A stretch of DNA of 64,000 bases from Odontesthes bonariensis. Its lineage: Eukaryota; Chordata; Actinopteri; Atheriniformes; Atherinopsidae. The notes beneath the pieces were generated by a model, which ran no database searches, was not told the origin of the DNA, and worked only from the letters and a program-made list of their open reading frames with translations. Of this stretch, positions 20,348 through 30,780 are shown in pieces. Location of the stretch: positions 4,688,115 to 4,752,114 of the forward strand of contig NC_134514.1 of the NCBI RefSeq assembly GCF_027942865.1. Reading direction: 5' to 3'. Both the position numbers and the translations under genes were made by a program. Every line of letters starts with the position of its first letter. Positions within the stretch are counted from its first letter, which is position 1.

Positions 20348-20420
20348 GCCTGGGTAGCTCAGTCGGTAGAGCATCAGACTTTTAATCTGAGGGTCCAGGG
20401 TTCAAGTCCCTGTTCAGGCG
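20348..20420 (+). tRNA. tRNA-Lys(TTT) copy 1
   Basis: Full cloverleaf: acceptor GCCTGGG/TTCAGGC (two G-U pairs), D stem GCTC/GAGC, anticodon stem TCAGA/TCTGA with loop CTTTTAA, T stem CAGGG/CCCTG. A box TAGCTCAGTCGG and B box GGTTCAAGTCC are intact. Discriminator G. No TTTT follows; the trailer is ATTCAACTTTAATACC. Confidence 0.93.
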
Positions 20421-20868
20421 ATTCAACTTTAATACCATCTTCAACACCACACTAAGATGTTGCTTGATGTCTTAGCTTGTTATTGTAGATGGCAAGTCAT
20501 ACTCTACAGAGTCACTTTCTCTAATCCAAGACATTGCACTAGTTGCTAGCTATCAAAGCTAGTTGAGCCTAGATTATTTGTCATTCAGCTCTTGGTAATC
20601 CTACAAACTTGGATGAGGGAAACTGGACTTCTTCTTGGTTCTTGTAGATATTTCACCACGTTTACCCATCTGAAAGAACATGTGTTGGTCACAGCATCAA
20701 CAACTACAGAATCTAGTCAAACTCTGTCACAAGGTGTCAAGACTTGCTATGTCACCTGCAGTGTTACGCTTTTAACCGTTTCATGATGAAATTGCTGATT
20801 TCAATCCCTTGAACACTGGTTACATCCGAGTATATCGAAAAATGTAAGCATGTTTCTCTGCTTCCAGA

Positions 20869-20941
20869 GCCTGGGTAGCTCAGTCGGTAGAGCATCAGAC
20901 TTTTAATCTGAGGGTCCAGGGTTCAAGTCCCTGTTGAGGCA
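20869..20941 (+). tRNA. tRNA-Lys(TTT) copy 2
   Basis: As copy 1, but the 3' acceptor strand reads TTGAGGC, which makes a G-G mismatch in the acceptor stem. Discriminator A. Boxes A and B are intact. Confidence 0.85.
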
Positions 20942-21388
20942 ATTCAACTTTAATACCATCTTCAAAACCAAACTAAGATGTTGCTTTATGTCTCAGCTGG
21001 TTATTGTAGATGGCAAGTCATACTCTACAGAGTCACTTTCTCTATCCAAGACATTGCACTAGTTGCTAGCTATCAAAGCTAGTTGAGCCTAGATTATTTG
21101 TCATTCAGCTCTTGGTAATCCTACAAACTTGGATGAGGGAAACTGGACTTCTTCTTGGTTCTTGTAGATATTTCACCACGTTTACCCGTCTGAAAGAACT
21201 TGTGTTGGTCACAGCATCAACAACTACAGAATCTAGTCAAACTCTCTCACAAGGTGTCAAGATTTGCTATGTCACCTGCAGTCTTACGCTATTAACAGTT
21301 TCATGATGAAATTGCTGATTTCAATCCCTTGAACACTGGTTACAACCGAGTATATCGAAAAATGTAAGCATGTTTCTCTGCTTCCAGA

Positions 21389-21461
21389 GCCTGGGTAGCT
21401 CAGTCGGTAGAGCATCAGACTTTTAATCTGAGGGTCCAGGGTTCAAGTCCCTGTTCAGGCG
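21389..21461 (+). tRNA. tRNA-Lys(TTT) copy 3
   Basis: Identical in the mature region to copy 1, with discriminator G. No TTTT in the near trailer. Confidence 0.93.
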
Positions 21462-21909
21462 ATTCAACTTTAATACCATCTTCAAAACCAAACTAAGATG
21501 TTGCTTGATGTCTTAGCTGGTTATTGTAGATGGCAAGTCATACTCTACAGAGTCACTTTCTCTAATCCAAGACATTGCACTAGTTGCTAGCTATCAAAGC
21601 TAGTTGAGCCTAGATTATTTGTCATTCAGCTCTTGGTAATCCTACAAACTTGGATGAGGGAAACTGGACTTCTTCTTGGTTCTTGTAGATATTTCACCAC
21701 GTTTACCCGTCTGAAAGAACTTGTGTTGGTCACAACATCAACAACTACAGAATCTAGTCAAACTATGTCACAAGGTGTCAAGACTTGCTATGTCACCTGC
21801 AGTCTTACGCTATTAACAGTTTCATGATCAAATTGCTGATTTCAATCCCTTGAACACTGGTAACAAACGAGTATATCGAAAAATGTAAGCATGTTTTTCT
21901 GCATCCAGA

Positions 21910-21982
21910 GCCTGGGTAGCTCAGTCGGTAGAGCATCAGACTTTTAATCTGAGGGTCCAGGGTTCATGTCCCTGTTCAGGCA
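21910..21982 (+). tRNA. tRNA-Lys(TTT) copy 4, altered B box
   Basis: The T loop/B box reads GGTTCATGTCC (A to T). This is the only copy whose trailer has a TTTT run (CAACTTTTATACC). Discriminator A. Expression is doubtful. Confidence 0.8.
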
Positions 21983-22427
21983 ATTCAACTTTTATACCAT
22001 CTTCAAAACCAAACTAAGATGTTGCTTGATGTCTTAGCTGGTTATTGTAGATGGCAAGTCATACTCTACAGAGTCACTTTCTCTAATCCAAGACATTGCA
22101 CTAGTTGCTAGCTATCAAAGCTAGTTGAGCCTAGATTCTTAGTCATTCAGCTCTTGGTAATCCTACAAACTTGGATGAGGGAAACTGGACTTCTTGGTTC
22201 TTGAAGATATTTCACCACGTTTACCCGTCTGAAAGAACATGTGTTGGTTACAGCATCAACAACTACAGAATCTAGTCAAACTCTGTCACAAGGTGTCAAG
22301 ACTTGCTATGTCACCTGCAGTCTTACGCTATTAACAGTTTCATGATGAAATTGCTGATTTCAATCCCTTGAACACTGGTAACAAACGAGTATATCGAAAA
22401 ATGTAAGCATGTTTTTCTGCATCCAGA

Positions 22428-22500
22428 GCCTGGGTAGCTCAGTCGGTAGAGCATCAGACTTTTAATCTGAGGGTCCAGGGTTCAAGTCCCTGTTCAGGCA
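22428..22500 (+). tRNA. tRNA-Lys(TTT) copy 5
   Basis: Intact cloverleaf and boxes with discriminator A. The 5' flank is of the GCATCCAG type. Confidence 0.92.
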
Positions 22501-22947
22501 ATTCAACTTTAATACCATCTTCAAAACCAAACTAAGATGTTGCTTGATGTCTTAGCTTGTTATTGTAGATGGCAAGTCATACTCTACAGAGTCACTTTCT
22601 CTATCCAAGACATTGCACTATTTGCTAGCTATCAAAGCTAGTTGAGCCTAGATTATTTGTCATTCAGCTCTTGGTAATCCTACAAACTTGGATGAGGGAA
22701 ACTGGACTTCTTCTTGGTTCTTGAAGATATTTCACCACGTTTACCCGTCTGAAAGAACATGTGTTGGTTACAGCATCAACAACTACAGAATCTAGTCAAA
22801 CTCTGTCACAAGGTGTCAAGACTTGCTATGTCACCTGCAGTCTTACGCTATTAACAGTTTCATGATGAAATTGCTGATTTCAATCCCTTGAACACTGGTA
22901 ACAAACGAGTATATCGAAAAATGTAAGCATGTTTTTCAGCATCCAGA

Positions 22948-23020
22948 GCCTGGGTAGCTCAGTCGGTAGATTATCAGACTTTTAATCTGAGGGTCCAGTG
23001 ATCAAGTCCCTGTTCAGGCA
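22948..23020 (+). pseudogene. tRNA-Lys(TTT) copy 6, pseudo
   Basis: The D stem is broken (GAGC to GATT) and the T arm/B box altered (CAGTGATCAAGTCC). It is probably non-functional. Confidence 0.85.
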
Positions 23021-23467
23021 ATTCAACTTTAATTCCATCTTCAAAACCAAACTAAGATGTTGCTTTATGTCTCAGCTGGTTATTGTAGATGGCAAGTCAT
23101 ACTCTACAAAGTCACTTTCTCTATCCAAGACATTGCACTAGTTGCTAGCTATCAAAGCTAGTTGAGCCTAGATTATTTGTCATTCAGCTCTTGGTAATCC
23201 TACAAACTTGGATGAGGGAAACTGGACTTCTTCTTGGTTCTTGTAGATATTTTACCACGTTTACCCGTCTGAAAGAACTTGTGTTGGTCACAGCATCAAC
23301 AACTACAGAATCTAGTCAAACTCTGTCACAAGGTGTCAAGATTTGCTATGTCACCTGCAGTCTTACGCTATTAACAGTTTCATGATGAAATTGCTGATTT
23401 CAATCCCTTGAACACTGGTTACAACCGAGTATATCGAAAAATGTAAGCATGTTTCTCTGCTTCCAGA

Positions 23468-23540
23468 GCCTGGGTAGCTCAGTCGGTAGAGCATCAGACT
23501 TTTAATCTGAGGGTCCAGGGTTCAAGTCCCTGTTCAGGCA
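23468..23540 (+). tRNA. tRNA-Lys(TTT) copy 7
   Basis: Intact mature sequence with discriminator A. The 5' flank is of the GCTTCCAG type. Confidence 0.92.
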
Positions 23541-23984
23541 ATTCAACTTTAATACCATCTTCAAAACCAAACTAAGATGTTGCTTTATGTCTTAGCTTGT
23601 TATTGTAGATGGCAAGTCATACTCTACAGAGTCACTTTCTCTATCCAAGACATTGCACTAGTTGCTAGCTATCAAAGCTAGTTGAGCCTAGATTCTTAGT
23701 CATTCAGCTCTTGGTAATCCTACGAACTTGGATGAGGGAAACTGGACTTCTTGGTTCTTGAAGATATTTCACCACGTTTACCCGTCTGAAAGAACATGTG
23801 TTGGTTACAGCATCAACAACTACAGAATCTAGTCAAACTCTGTCACAAGGTGTCAAGACTTGCTATGTCACCTGCAGTGTTACGCTTTTCACAGTTTCAT
23901 GATGAAATTGCTGATTTCAATCCCTTGAACACTGGTAACAAACGAGTATATCGAAAAATGTAAGCATGTTTCTCTGCTTCCAGA

Positions 23985-24057
23985 GCCTGGGTAGCTCAGT
24001 CGGTAGAGCATCAGACTTTTAATCTGAGGGTCCAGGGTTCAAGTCTCTGTTCAGGCG
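23985..24057 (+). tRNA. tRNA-Lys(TTT) copy 8, T-stem variant
   Basis: The T-stem 3' strand is CTCTG instead of CCCTG, giving one mismatch. Otherwise intact, with discriminator G. Confidence 0.85.
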
Positions 24058-24502
24058 ATTCAACTTTAATACCATCTTCAAAACCAAACTAAGATGTTGC
24101 TTGATGTCTTAGCTTGTTATTGTAGATGGCAAGTCATACTCTACAGAGTCACTTTCTCTAATCCAAGACATTGCACTAGTTGCTAGCTATCAAAGCTAGT
24201 TGAGCCTAGATTCTTAGTCATTCAGCTCTTGGTAATCCTACGAACTTGGATGAGGGAAACTGGACTTCTTGGTTCTTGAAGATATTTCACCACGTTTACC
24301 CGTCTGAAAGAACATGTGTTGGTTACAGCATCAACAACTACAGAATCTAGTCAAACTCTGTCACAAGGTGTCAAGACTTGCTATGTCACCTGCAGTCTTA
24401 CGCTATTAACAGTTTCATGATGAAATTGCTGATTTCAATCCCTTGAACACTGGTAACAAACGAGTATATCGAAAAATGTAAGCATGTTTTTCTGCATCCA
24501 GA

Positions 24503-24575
24503 GCCTGGGTAGCTCAGTCGGTAGAGCATCAGACTTTTAATCTGAGGGTCCAGGGTTCAAGTCCCTGTTCAGGCA
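24503..24575 (+). tRNA. tRNA-Lys(TTT) copy 9
   Basis: Intact cloverleaf and promoter boxes with discriminator A. Confidence 0.92.
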
Positions 24576-25019
24576 ATTCAACTTTAATACCATCTTCAAA
24601 ACCAAACTAAGATGTTGCTTGATGTCTTAGCTTGTTATTGTAGATGTCAAGTCATACTCTACAGAGTCACTTTCTCTATCCAAGACATTGCACTAGTTGC
24701 TAGCTATCAAAGCTAGTTGAGCCTAGATTCTTAGTCATTCAGCTCTTGGTAATCCTACAAACTTGGATGAGGGAAACTCGACTTCTTGGTTCTTGAAGAT
24801 ATTTCACCACGTTTACCCGTCTGAAAGAACATGTGTTGGTTACAGCATCAACAACTACAGAATCTAGTCAAACTCTGTCACAAGGTGTCAAGACTTGCTA
24901 TGTCACCTGCAGTGTTACGCTATTAACAGTTTCATGATGAAATTGCTGATTTCAATCCCTTGAACACTGGTAACAAACGAGTATATCGAAAAATGTAAGC
25001 ATGTTTTTCTGCATCCAGA

Positions 25020-25092
25020 GCCTGGGTAGCTCAGTCGGTAGAGCATCAGACTTTTAATCTGAGGGTCCAGGGTTCAAGTCCCTGTTCAGGCA
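25020..25092 (+). tRNA. tRNA-Lys(TTT) copy 10
   Basis: Intact cloverleaf and promoter boxes with discriminator A. Confidence 0.92.
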
Positions 25093-25536
25093 ATTCAACT
25101 TTAATACCATCTTCAAAACCAAACTAAGATGTTGCTTGATGTCTTAGCTTGTTATTGTAGATGGCAAGTCATACTCTACAGAGTCACTTTCTCTATCCAA
25201 GACATTGCACTAGTTGCTAGCTATCAAAGCTAGTTGAGCCTAGATTCTTAGTCATTCAGCTCTTGGTAATCCTACAAACTTGGATGAGGGAAACTGGACT
25301 TCTTGGTTCTTGAAGATATTTCACCACGTTTACCCGTCTGAAAGAACATGTGTTGGTTACAGCATCAACAACTACAGAATCTAGTCAAACTCTGTCACAA
25401 GGTGTCAAGACTTGCTATGTCACCTGCAGTGTTACGCTTTTCACCGTTTCATGATGAAATTGCTGATTTCAATCCCTTGAACACTGGTAACAAACGAGTA
25501 TATCGAAAAATGTAAGCATGTTTCTCTGCTTCCAGA

Positions 25537-25609
25537 GCCTGGGTAGCTCAGTCGGTAGAGCATCAGACTTTTAATCTGAGGGTCCAGGGTTCAAGTCCCT
25601 GTTCAGGCG
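25537..25609 (+). tRNA. tRNA-Lys(TTT) copy 11
   Basis: Intact, with the same mature region as copy 1 and discriminator G. Confidence 0.93.
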
Positions 25610-26054
25610 ATTCAACTTTAATACCATCTTCAAAACCAAACTAAGATGTTGCTTGATGTCTTAGCTGGTTATTGTAGATGGCAAGTCATACTCTACAGAG
25701 TCACTTTCTCTAATCCAAGACATTGCACTAGTTGCTAGCTATCAAAGCTAGTTGAGCCTAGATTATTTGTCATTCAGCTCTTGGTAATCCTACAAACTTG
25801 GATGAGGGAAACTGGACTTCTTGGTTCTTGTAGATATTTCACCACGTTTACCCGTCTGAAAGAACATGTGTTGGTTACAGCATCAACAACTACAGAATCT
25901 AGTCAAACTCTGTCACAAGGTGTCAAGACTTGCTATGTCACCTTTAGTGTTACGCTTCTAACCATTTCATGATGAAATTGCTGATTTCAATCCCTTGAAC
26001 ACTGGTAACAAACGAGTATATCGAAAAATGTAAGCATGTTTCTCTGCTTCCAGA

Positions 26055-26127
26055 GCCTGGGTAGCTCAGTCGGTAGAGCATCAGACTTTTAATCTGAGGG
26101 TCCAGGGTTCAAGTCCCTGTTCAGGCA
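26055..26127 (+). tRNA. tRNA-Lys(TTT) copy 12
   Basis: Intact cloverleaf and promoter boxes with discriminator A. Confidence 0.92.
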
Positions 26128-26572
26128 ATTCAACTTTAATACCATCTTCAAAACCAAACTAAAATGTTGCTTGATGTCTTAGCTGGTTATTGTAGATGGC
26201 AAGTCATACTCTACAGAGTCACTTTCTCTAATCCAAGACATTGCACTAGTTGCTAGCTATCAAAGCTAGTTGAGCCTAGATTATTTGTCATTCAGCTCTT
26301 GGTAATCCTACAAACTTGGATGAGGGAAACTCGACTTCTTGGTTCTTGTAGATATTTCACCACGTTTACCCGTCTGAAAGAACTTGTGTTGGTCACAGCA
26401 TCAACAACTACAGAATCTAGTCAAACTCTGTCACAAGGTGTCAAGATTTGCTATGTCACCTGCAGTCTTACGCTATTAACAGTTTCATGATGAAATTGCT
26501 GATTTCAATCCCTTGAACACTGGTAACAAACGAGTATATCGAAAAATGTAAGCATGTTTTTCTGCATCCAGA

Positions 26573-26645
26573 GCCTGGGTAGCTCAGTCGGTAAAGCATC
26601 AGACTTTTAATCTGAGGGTCCAGGGTTCAAGTCCCTGTTCAGGCA
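26573..26645 (+). tRNA. tRNA-Lys(TTT) copy 13, D-stem variant
   Basis: The D stem reads AAGC instead of GAGC, giving one mismatch with GCTC. The boxes are otherwise kept. Discriminator A. Confidence 0.82.
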
Positions 26646-27089
26646 ATTCAACTTTAATACCATCTTCAAAACCAAACTAAGATGTTGCTTGATGTCTTAG
26701 CTTGTTATTGTAGATGGCAAGTCATACTCTACAGAGTCACTTTCTCTATCCAAGACATTGCACTAGTTGCTAGCTATCAAAGCTAGTTGAGCCTAGATTC
26801 TTAGTCATTCAGCTCTTGGTAATCCTACGAACTTGGATGAGGGAAACTGGACTTCTTGGTTCTTGAAGATATTTCACCACGTTTACCCGTCTGAAAGAAC
26901 ATGTGTTGGTTACAGCATCAACAACTACAGAATCTAGTCAAACTCTGTCACAAGGTGTCAAGACTTGCTATGTCACCTGCAGTCTTACGCTATTAACAGT
27001 TTCATGATGAAATTGCTGATTTCAATCCCTTGAACACTGGTAACAAACGAGTATATCGAAAAATGTAAGCATGTTTTTCTGCATCCAGA

Positions 27090-27160
27090 GCCTGGGTAGC
27101 TCAGTCGGTAGAGCATCAGACTTTTAATCTATGTCCAGGGTTCAAGTCCCTGTTCAGGCG
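27090..27160 (+). pseudogene. tRNA-Lys(TTT) copy 14, deleted variable region
   Basis: The 3' anticodon stem and variable region are shortened by 2 nt (AATCTATGTCCAGGG), disrupting the anticodon stem and spacing. The B box is intact. It is probably a pseudogene. Confidence 0.85.
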
Positions 27161-27605
27161 ATTCAACTTTAATACCATCTTCAAAACCAAACTAAGATGT
27201 TGCTTGATGTCTTAGCTGGCTATTGTAGATGGCAAGTCATACTCTACAGAGTCACTTTCTCTAATCCAAGACATTGCACTAGTTGCTAGCTATCAAAGCT
27301 AGTTGAGCCTAGATTATTTGTCATTCAGCTCTTGGTAATCCTACAAACTTGGATGAGGGAATCTCGACTTCTTGGTTCTTGTAGATATTTCACCACGTTT
27401 ACCCGTCTGAAAGAACATGTGTTGGTTACAGCATCAACAACTACAGAATCTAGTCAAACTCTGTCACAAGGTGTCAAGACTTGCTATGTCACCTGCAGTG
27501 TTACGCTTTTCACCGTTTCATGATGAAATTGCTGATTTCAATCCCTTGAACAATGGTTACAACCGAGTATATCGAAAAATGTAAGCATTTTTCTCTGCTT
27601 CCAGA

Positions 27606-27678
27606 GCCTGGGTAGCTCAGTCGGTAGAGCATCAGACTTTTAATCTGAGGGTCCAGGGTTCAAGTCCCTGTTCAGGTG
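27606..27678 (+). tRNA. tRNA-Lys(TTT) copy 15
   Basis: Acceptor 3' strand TTCAGGT gives a G-U first pair; otherwise intact. The trailer (GATGAAACTTTAG) differs from all other copies, as expected at the edge of the array. Confidence 0.87.
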
Positions 27679-28071
27679 ATGAAACTTTAGTATCATCTTC
27701 AAAACCAAACAAAGTTGTTGATTGATGTCTTAGCTGGTAATTGAAGACGGTTTGTCATACTCTACAGAGTCACTTTCTCTATCCAAGACATTGCACTACT
27801 TAATAGCTATCAAAGATATTTGAGCCTAGATTATTAGTCATTCAGCTCTTGGTAATTCTACAAACTTGGATGAGTGAAACTGGACTTCTTGGTTCTTGAA
27901 GACATTTCACCATGTTTACTCGATCATAACAAGCGTACGTGGCCCTCTCTGGAGGCGCCTATCTTTCGCCGTAATCATAAACAAGCTCATTCTAACTATC
28001 AACAATATTCATATGAACCAGTCAACAAGGCACACGATGTAATTAGGACATGTCATGACATTCCTCTCCCA

Positions 28072-28170
28072 CACTAGCCGGACTACCTTCATCAACACCA
28101 AAACGAGGCTGGAACTCGGCTCACAGGATGCAGCAGGGGGTAAGAAAATGTTCATAAATGATATTCCTTC
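28072..28170 (+). repeat. Dispersed repeat R, partial copy 3
   Basis: CTAGCCGGACTACCTTCATC through GCAGCAGGGGGTAAGAAAAT, matching the repeat at 318-545. It lies about 150 bp beyond the last tRNA unit. Confidence 0.6.
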
Positions 28171-29958
28171 CAAACCAACTATAATCTAAGCTTCAAGGCT
28201 CACAAAAAAAGAAAGAATCTATGATTCCACCCCATCCTTTAGCGCTCTTTCAACAGAGCACGTCCTGATAGGGCTGGGCGAGTTAACTCGTTATTATCGC
28301 GTTAACTTGTTAATTATTTAACACCAATAAATATTTTATGGCCATTAACGCAGATTTTATTATTGTAAAAGTCTGTTGAATGCATCACATTTACACAGTT
28401 ACAGCAAACACCACGAAGCATGGAGTAATAAAATAAAGATAAACTAGCAGCTAACATCACGGCTACAGGTGTGAAGCTCACGGAGCTAACCGGAGCTACT
28501 TCCTGTTTTACTTGTTTCAACATAAAAGCACGTATTTCAAAATAATTTTTTTTTTTTTAAATCCTGCATTTACAGCCAAGTTGAATTGTCTTCTCACCGT
28601 ATATGGTTAAATTCTCCAGGTAGTGTGCCTGAGTTAGAGGCGTGTGCGTTATCCATCCTGTAAAAGGAACGTTTTTGCTCCACAAGGGACAAATGAACCA
28701 CCACTACCTCTGAAAGGACAGGACTTAGTTTTTGTTCTGTAGACCTCTTCAAGAAAATGTGTTTTTGATTGCGAAAGTATCCATTTGTTGCTTCTGCCAT
28801 CACTCAGAAACATGAAGGCGCTCACATAAGCAAACATAGTCACTTCACATATTGTGTTGATAGAAAAGCCCTTAGCAACTTAGCCTCGGTTGACAATGGG
28901 AGAGTCCGTAAGCATCATCACCTTTTGATCTTGGCAGGACATGTTTTCTGCTTCAGCTGCCATTTATCCACACTTCCCACAAACATAGTGTGCTTTTCAA
29001 AGTTTCTTCTTTGTTAATGAGTTGTAGTTTTCTAACCAGTATAACTTAGAGGAATTCGACCAATTAGAAGACACTCTCTCCCCCAAATCGTCTTGTTTTC
29101 AGTAAGAGACTTCCCTCAAGAAAAAATATCTTCCTCTTTCTTAAATAATTGCAAACTATGTGTTGTTAGAATGGATGCAGAGCTTATCTACAGCTGCCCA
29201 AGATTAAGAATGAAATAACTGGACATTATCATGGCATGTCCATTTTAAAGGTTCAAAGTCCTGCAGAAGCTCTTTAATCTCTGTGATGACACTTAGTGGC
29301 ACAAACATGAAACATCAGCAGCTGGATGGGACAAACATACACCATCATACCATTGTTCATCTGTTAAACGGAGACAGCAGGTTAACACAAATCTGTTCCC
29401 AGCTCTCACAGTCATGTCTCATCACAGCATATTGGAAGTCGTTGAAAAGAAACTCATTAAGCATAAAGAAGAAGGGAAACGGGGAGTTAAGGAGGAGTGT
29501 GAAGAAAAAAGGAAAAGAGCAAGTCAGTGGAAAACTTACTCCAACCTGTGAAGGTTCACCTGGTCAGCAGACTGGACTGGAAACACTGAGGAGAGTCTAC
29601 AAGATGGGACATTCAATAAACTAATCCTATAACTCTCTATAAATGCTAACTAAGTTGACACGGGTTGGTGCACTAAACACATGCTACAATGTTTAATATT
29701 TTTGTGGGAGCGTTTTCCTGGCGACCCAGGCATTGTCTGAATCTCACAGCACTGACCACTGCTTGGTTGCGCGTAATACATACATGCTAGCGTCACCAGC
29801 GTCGCCAATCGAAATATTTCGCCCAACGTGAATTAATTTACTTGATTTACCTTCTAATTACTGTGTGACTGGTGTACTTTCACATCGAGTGCAAATGACT
29901 GTGTAAATCAACACGGAAGGCTTGGTTTGCTCATGTCGGTTTGGGAACTAGTTTCCAG
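28171..29958. other. No gene recognised; transposon-terminus-like sequence
   Basis: About 28265-28330 (AGGGCTGGGCGAGTTAACTC) looks like a DNA-transposon end of a kind frequent in fish, but I could not pair it with a second terminus. The rest is unremarkable. A 113-codon frame near 29283 has low-complexity Lys-rich content and no recognised domain. Confidence 0.35.
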
Positions 29959-30111
29959 TGCGGAAAACACAGCCGAAGCACACTCCCCGCTACGTCTTTG
30001 GGAATCCCCCCCCCCCCCGACTTCCTCAAACAAACCAGCGTGAAGCAGCCGGGGGGGATGGGGGGATTCCCAATGACGTAGCGGGAGTGTGCTTCGGCTG
30101 TGTTTTCCGCA
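29959..30111. repeat. Foldback (inverted repeat) with ~50-bp arms
   Basis: TGCGGAAAACACAGCCGAAG on the left is matched by its complement ending TTCGGCTGTGTTTTCCGCA on the right, over about 50 bp with few mismatches. The centre is C- and G-rich, including a run of about 13 C near 30007. It could be a MITE or a snap-back duplication. Confidence 0.85.
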
Positions 30112-30114
30112 TTC

Positions 30115-30780
30115 AATAACATAACTTTAAAGGTGCACCTTGTAATATTTTTAGCAGTTTCTTTCCAGAATTCATGCTGCCCTTTCACAATTTTTACCTT
30201 TTTCACAAATACTTACCACCACCACTATCAGATTCTAAGTATTTATTATGACTGGGAAAATTGCACTTTTCATACAAGAAAAAACTAATCTTCTCCATGT
30301 CTACCATTTTGAATTTCTAGAAATAGACATTTTTAGCAGCTGGGCCTGCACTTACTCCTTTGCTGCTCCTGACAGTGGTACTGTTAAATGCATACAATAT
30401 GATGGTTACCTATTCTAAACACAGGTTTTAGGAATTTATAATCCAATGTATTAAATATGGCTGGGTTTTCTTTTGTTTTTTTTTGCCAAAATGACCTCAA
30501 CATATCCACTGAAAAAGTCCCTCAGTGTCCGCTTCATTAAAGTTAAATACCAATGTATGTGGGGGTGGTCCACTATGCACTGGCTCACTAACTTGAATGT
30601 AGTTAAAATCAACATGAGCTACAGTACAGAATGAAAAAGAATTGAGCTTCCTAAAGACATTGTGGCACTGAATCCATCTGATGTTATTAACAAGCGAAGC
30701 AAAAAAAAAAAAAAGTCTTTCAAAAGCCTACCCTACCAACACTGCCATTTACCCCTTTACCATGTGTGCTGAAGTAGGCT
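30115..30780. repeat. Interspersed fish repeat (non-coding)
   Basis: The block contains AAGGTGCACCTTGTAATATT, ACTGGGAAAATTGCACTTTT and AAAATGACCTCAACATATCC, phrases I recall from an abundant non-coding teleost repeat. No frame is supported. Termini are not defined. Confidence 0.45.

Larger units (their letters stand above)
19411..27925 (+). repeat. Tandem array of ~518-bp tRNA-Lys units
   Basis: Sixteen units, the last partial and diverged, each with about 445 bp of spacer and, in 15 of them, one tRNA-Lys(TTT). Starts of successive tRNAs differ by 516-521 bp. Two 5'-flank types alternate irregularly: GTTTCTCTGCTTCCAG (copies 1-3, 7, 8, 11, 12, 15) and GTTTTTCTGCATCCAG (4-6, 9, 10, 13, 14). 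A conserved TATATC lies about 38 bp before the tRNA. Interior units are very alike. The first and last keep AAAGATATTTGAGCC where the interior has AAAGCTAGTTGAGCC. A 64-codon frame recurring in the spacers is a by-product of the repetition. Confidence 0.95.

Noticed and set aside
20592-27523. A 63-64 codon frame repeated in many array units
   Set aside because: It lies in the spacer of a homogenised tandem repeat, is absent or broken in many units and has no recognisable domain. It is a by-product of the repetition.
19411-27925. CRISPR-like array
   Set aside because: The repeats are ~518 bp with no short variable spacers; they are tRNA units in a vertebrate genome.
29283-29624. 113-codon frame in the loop as a host gene
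   Set aside because: Lys-rich low-complexity content, no domain, no splice or promoter signal and no second copy.
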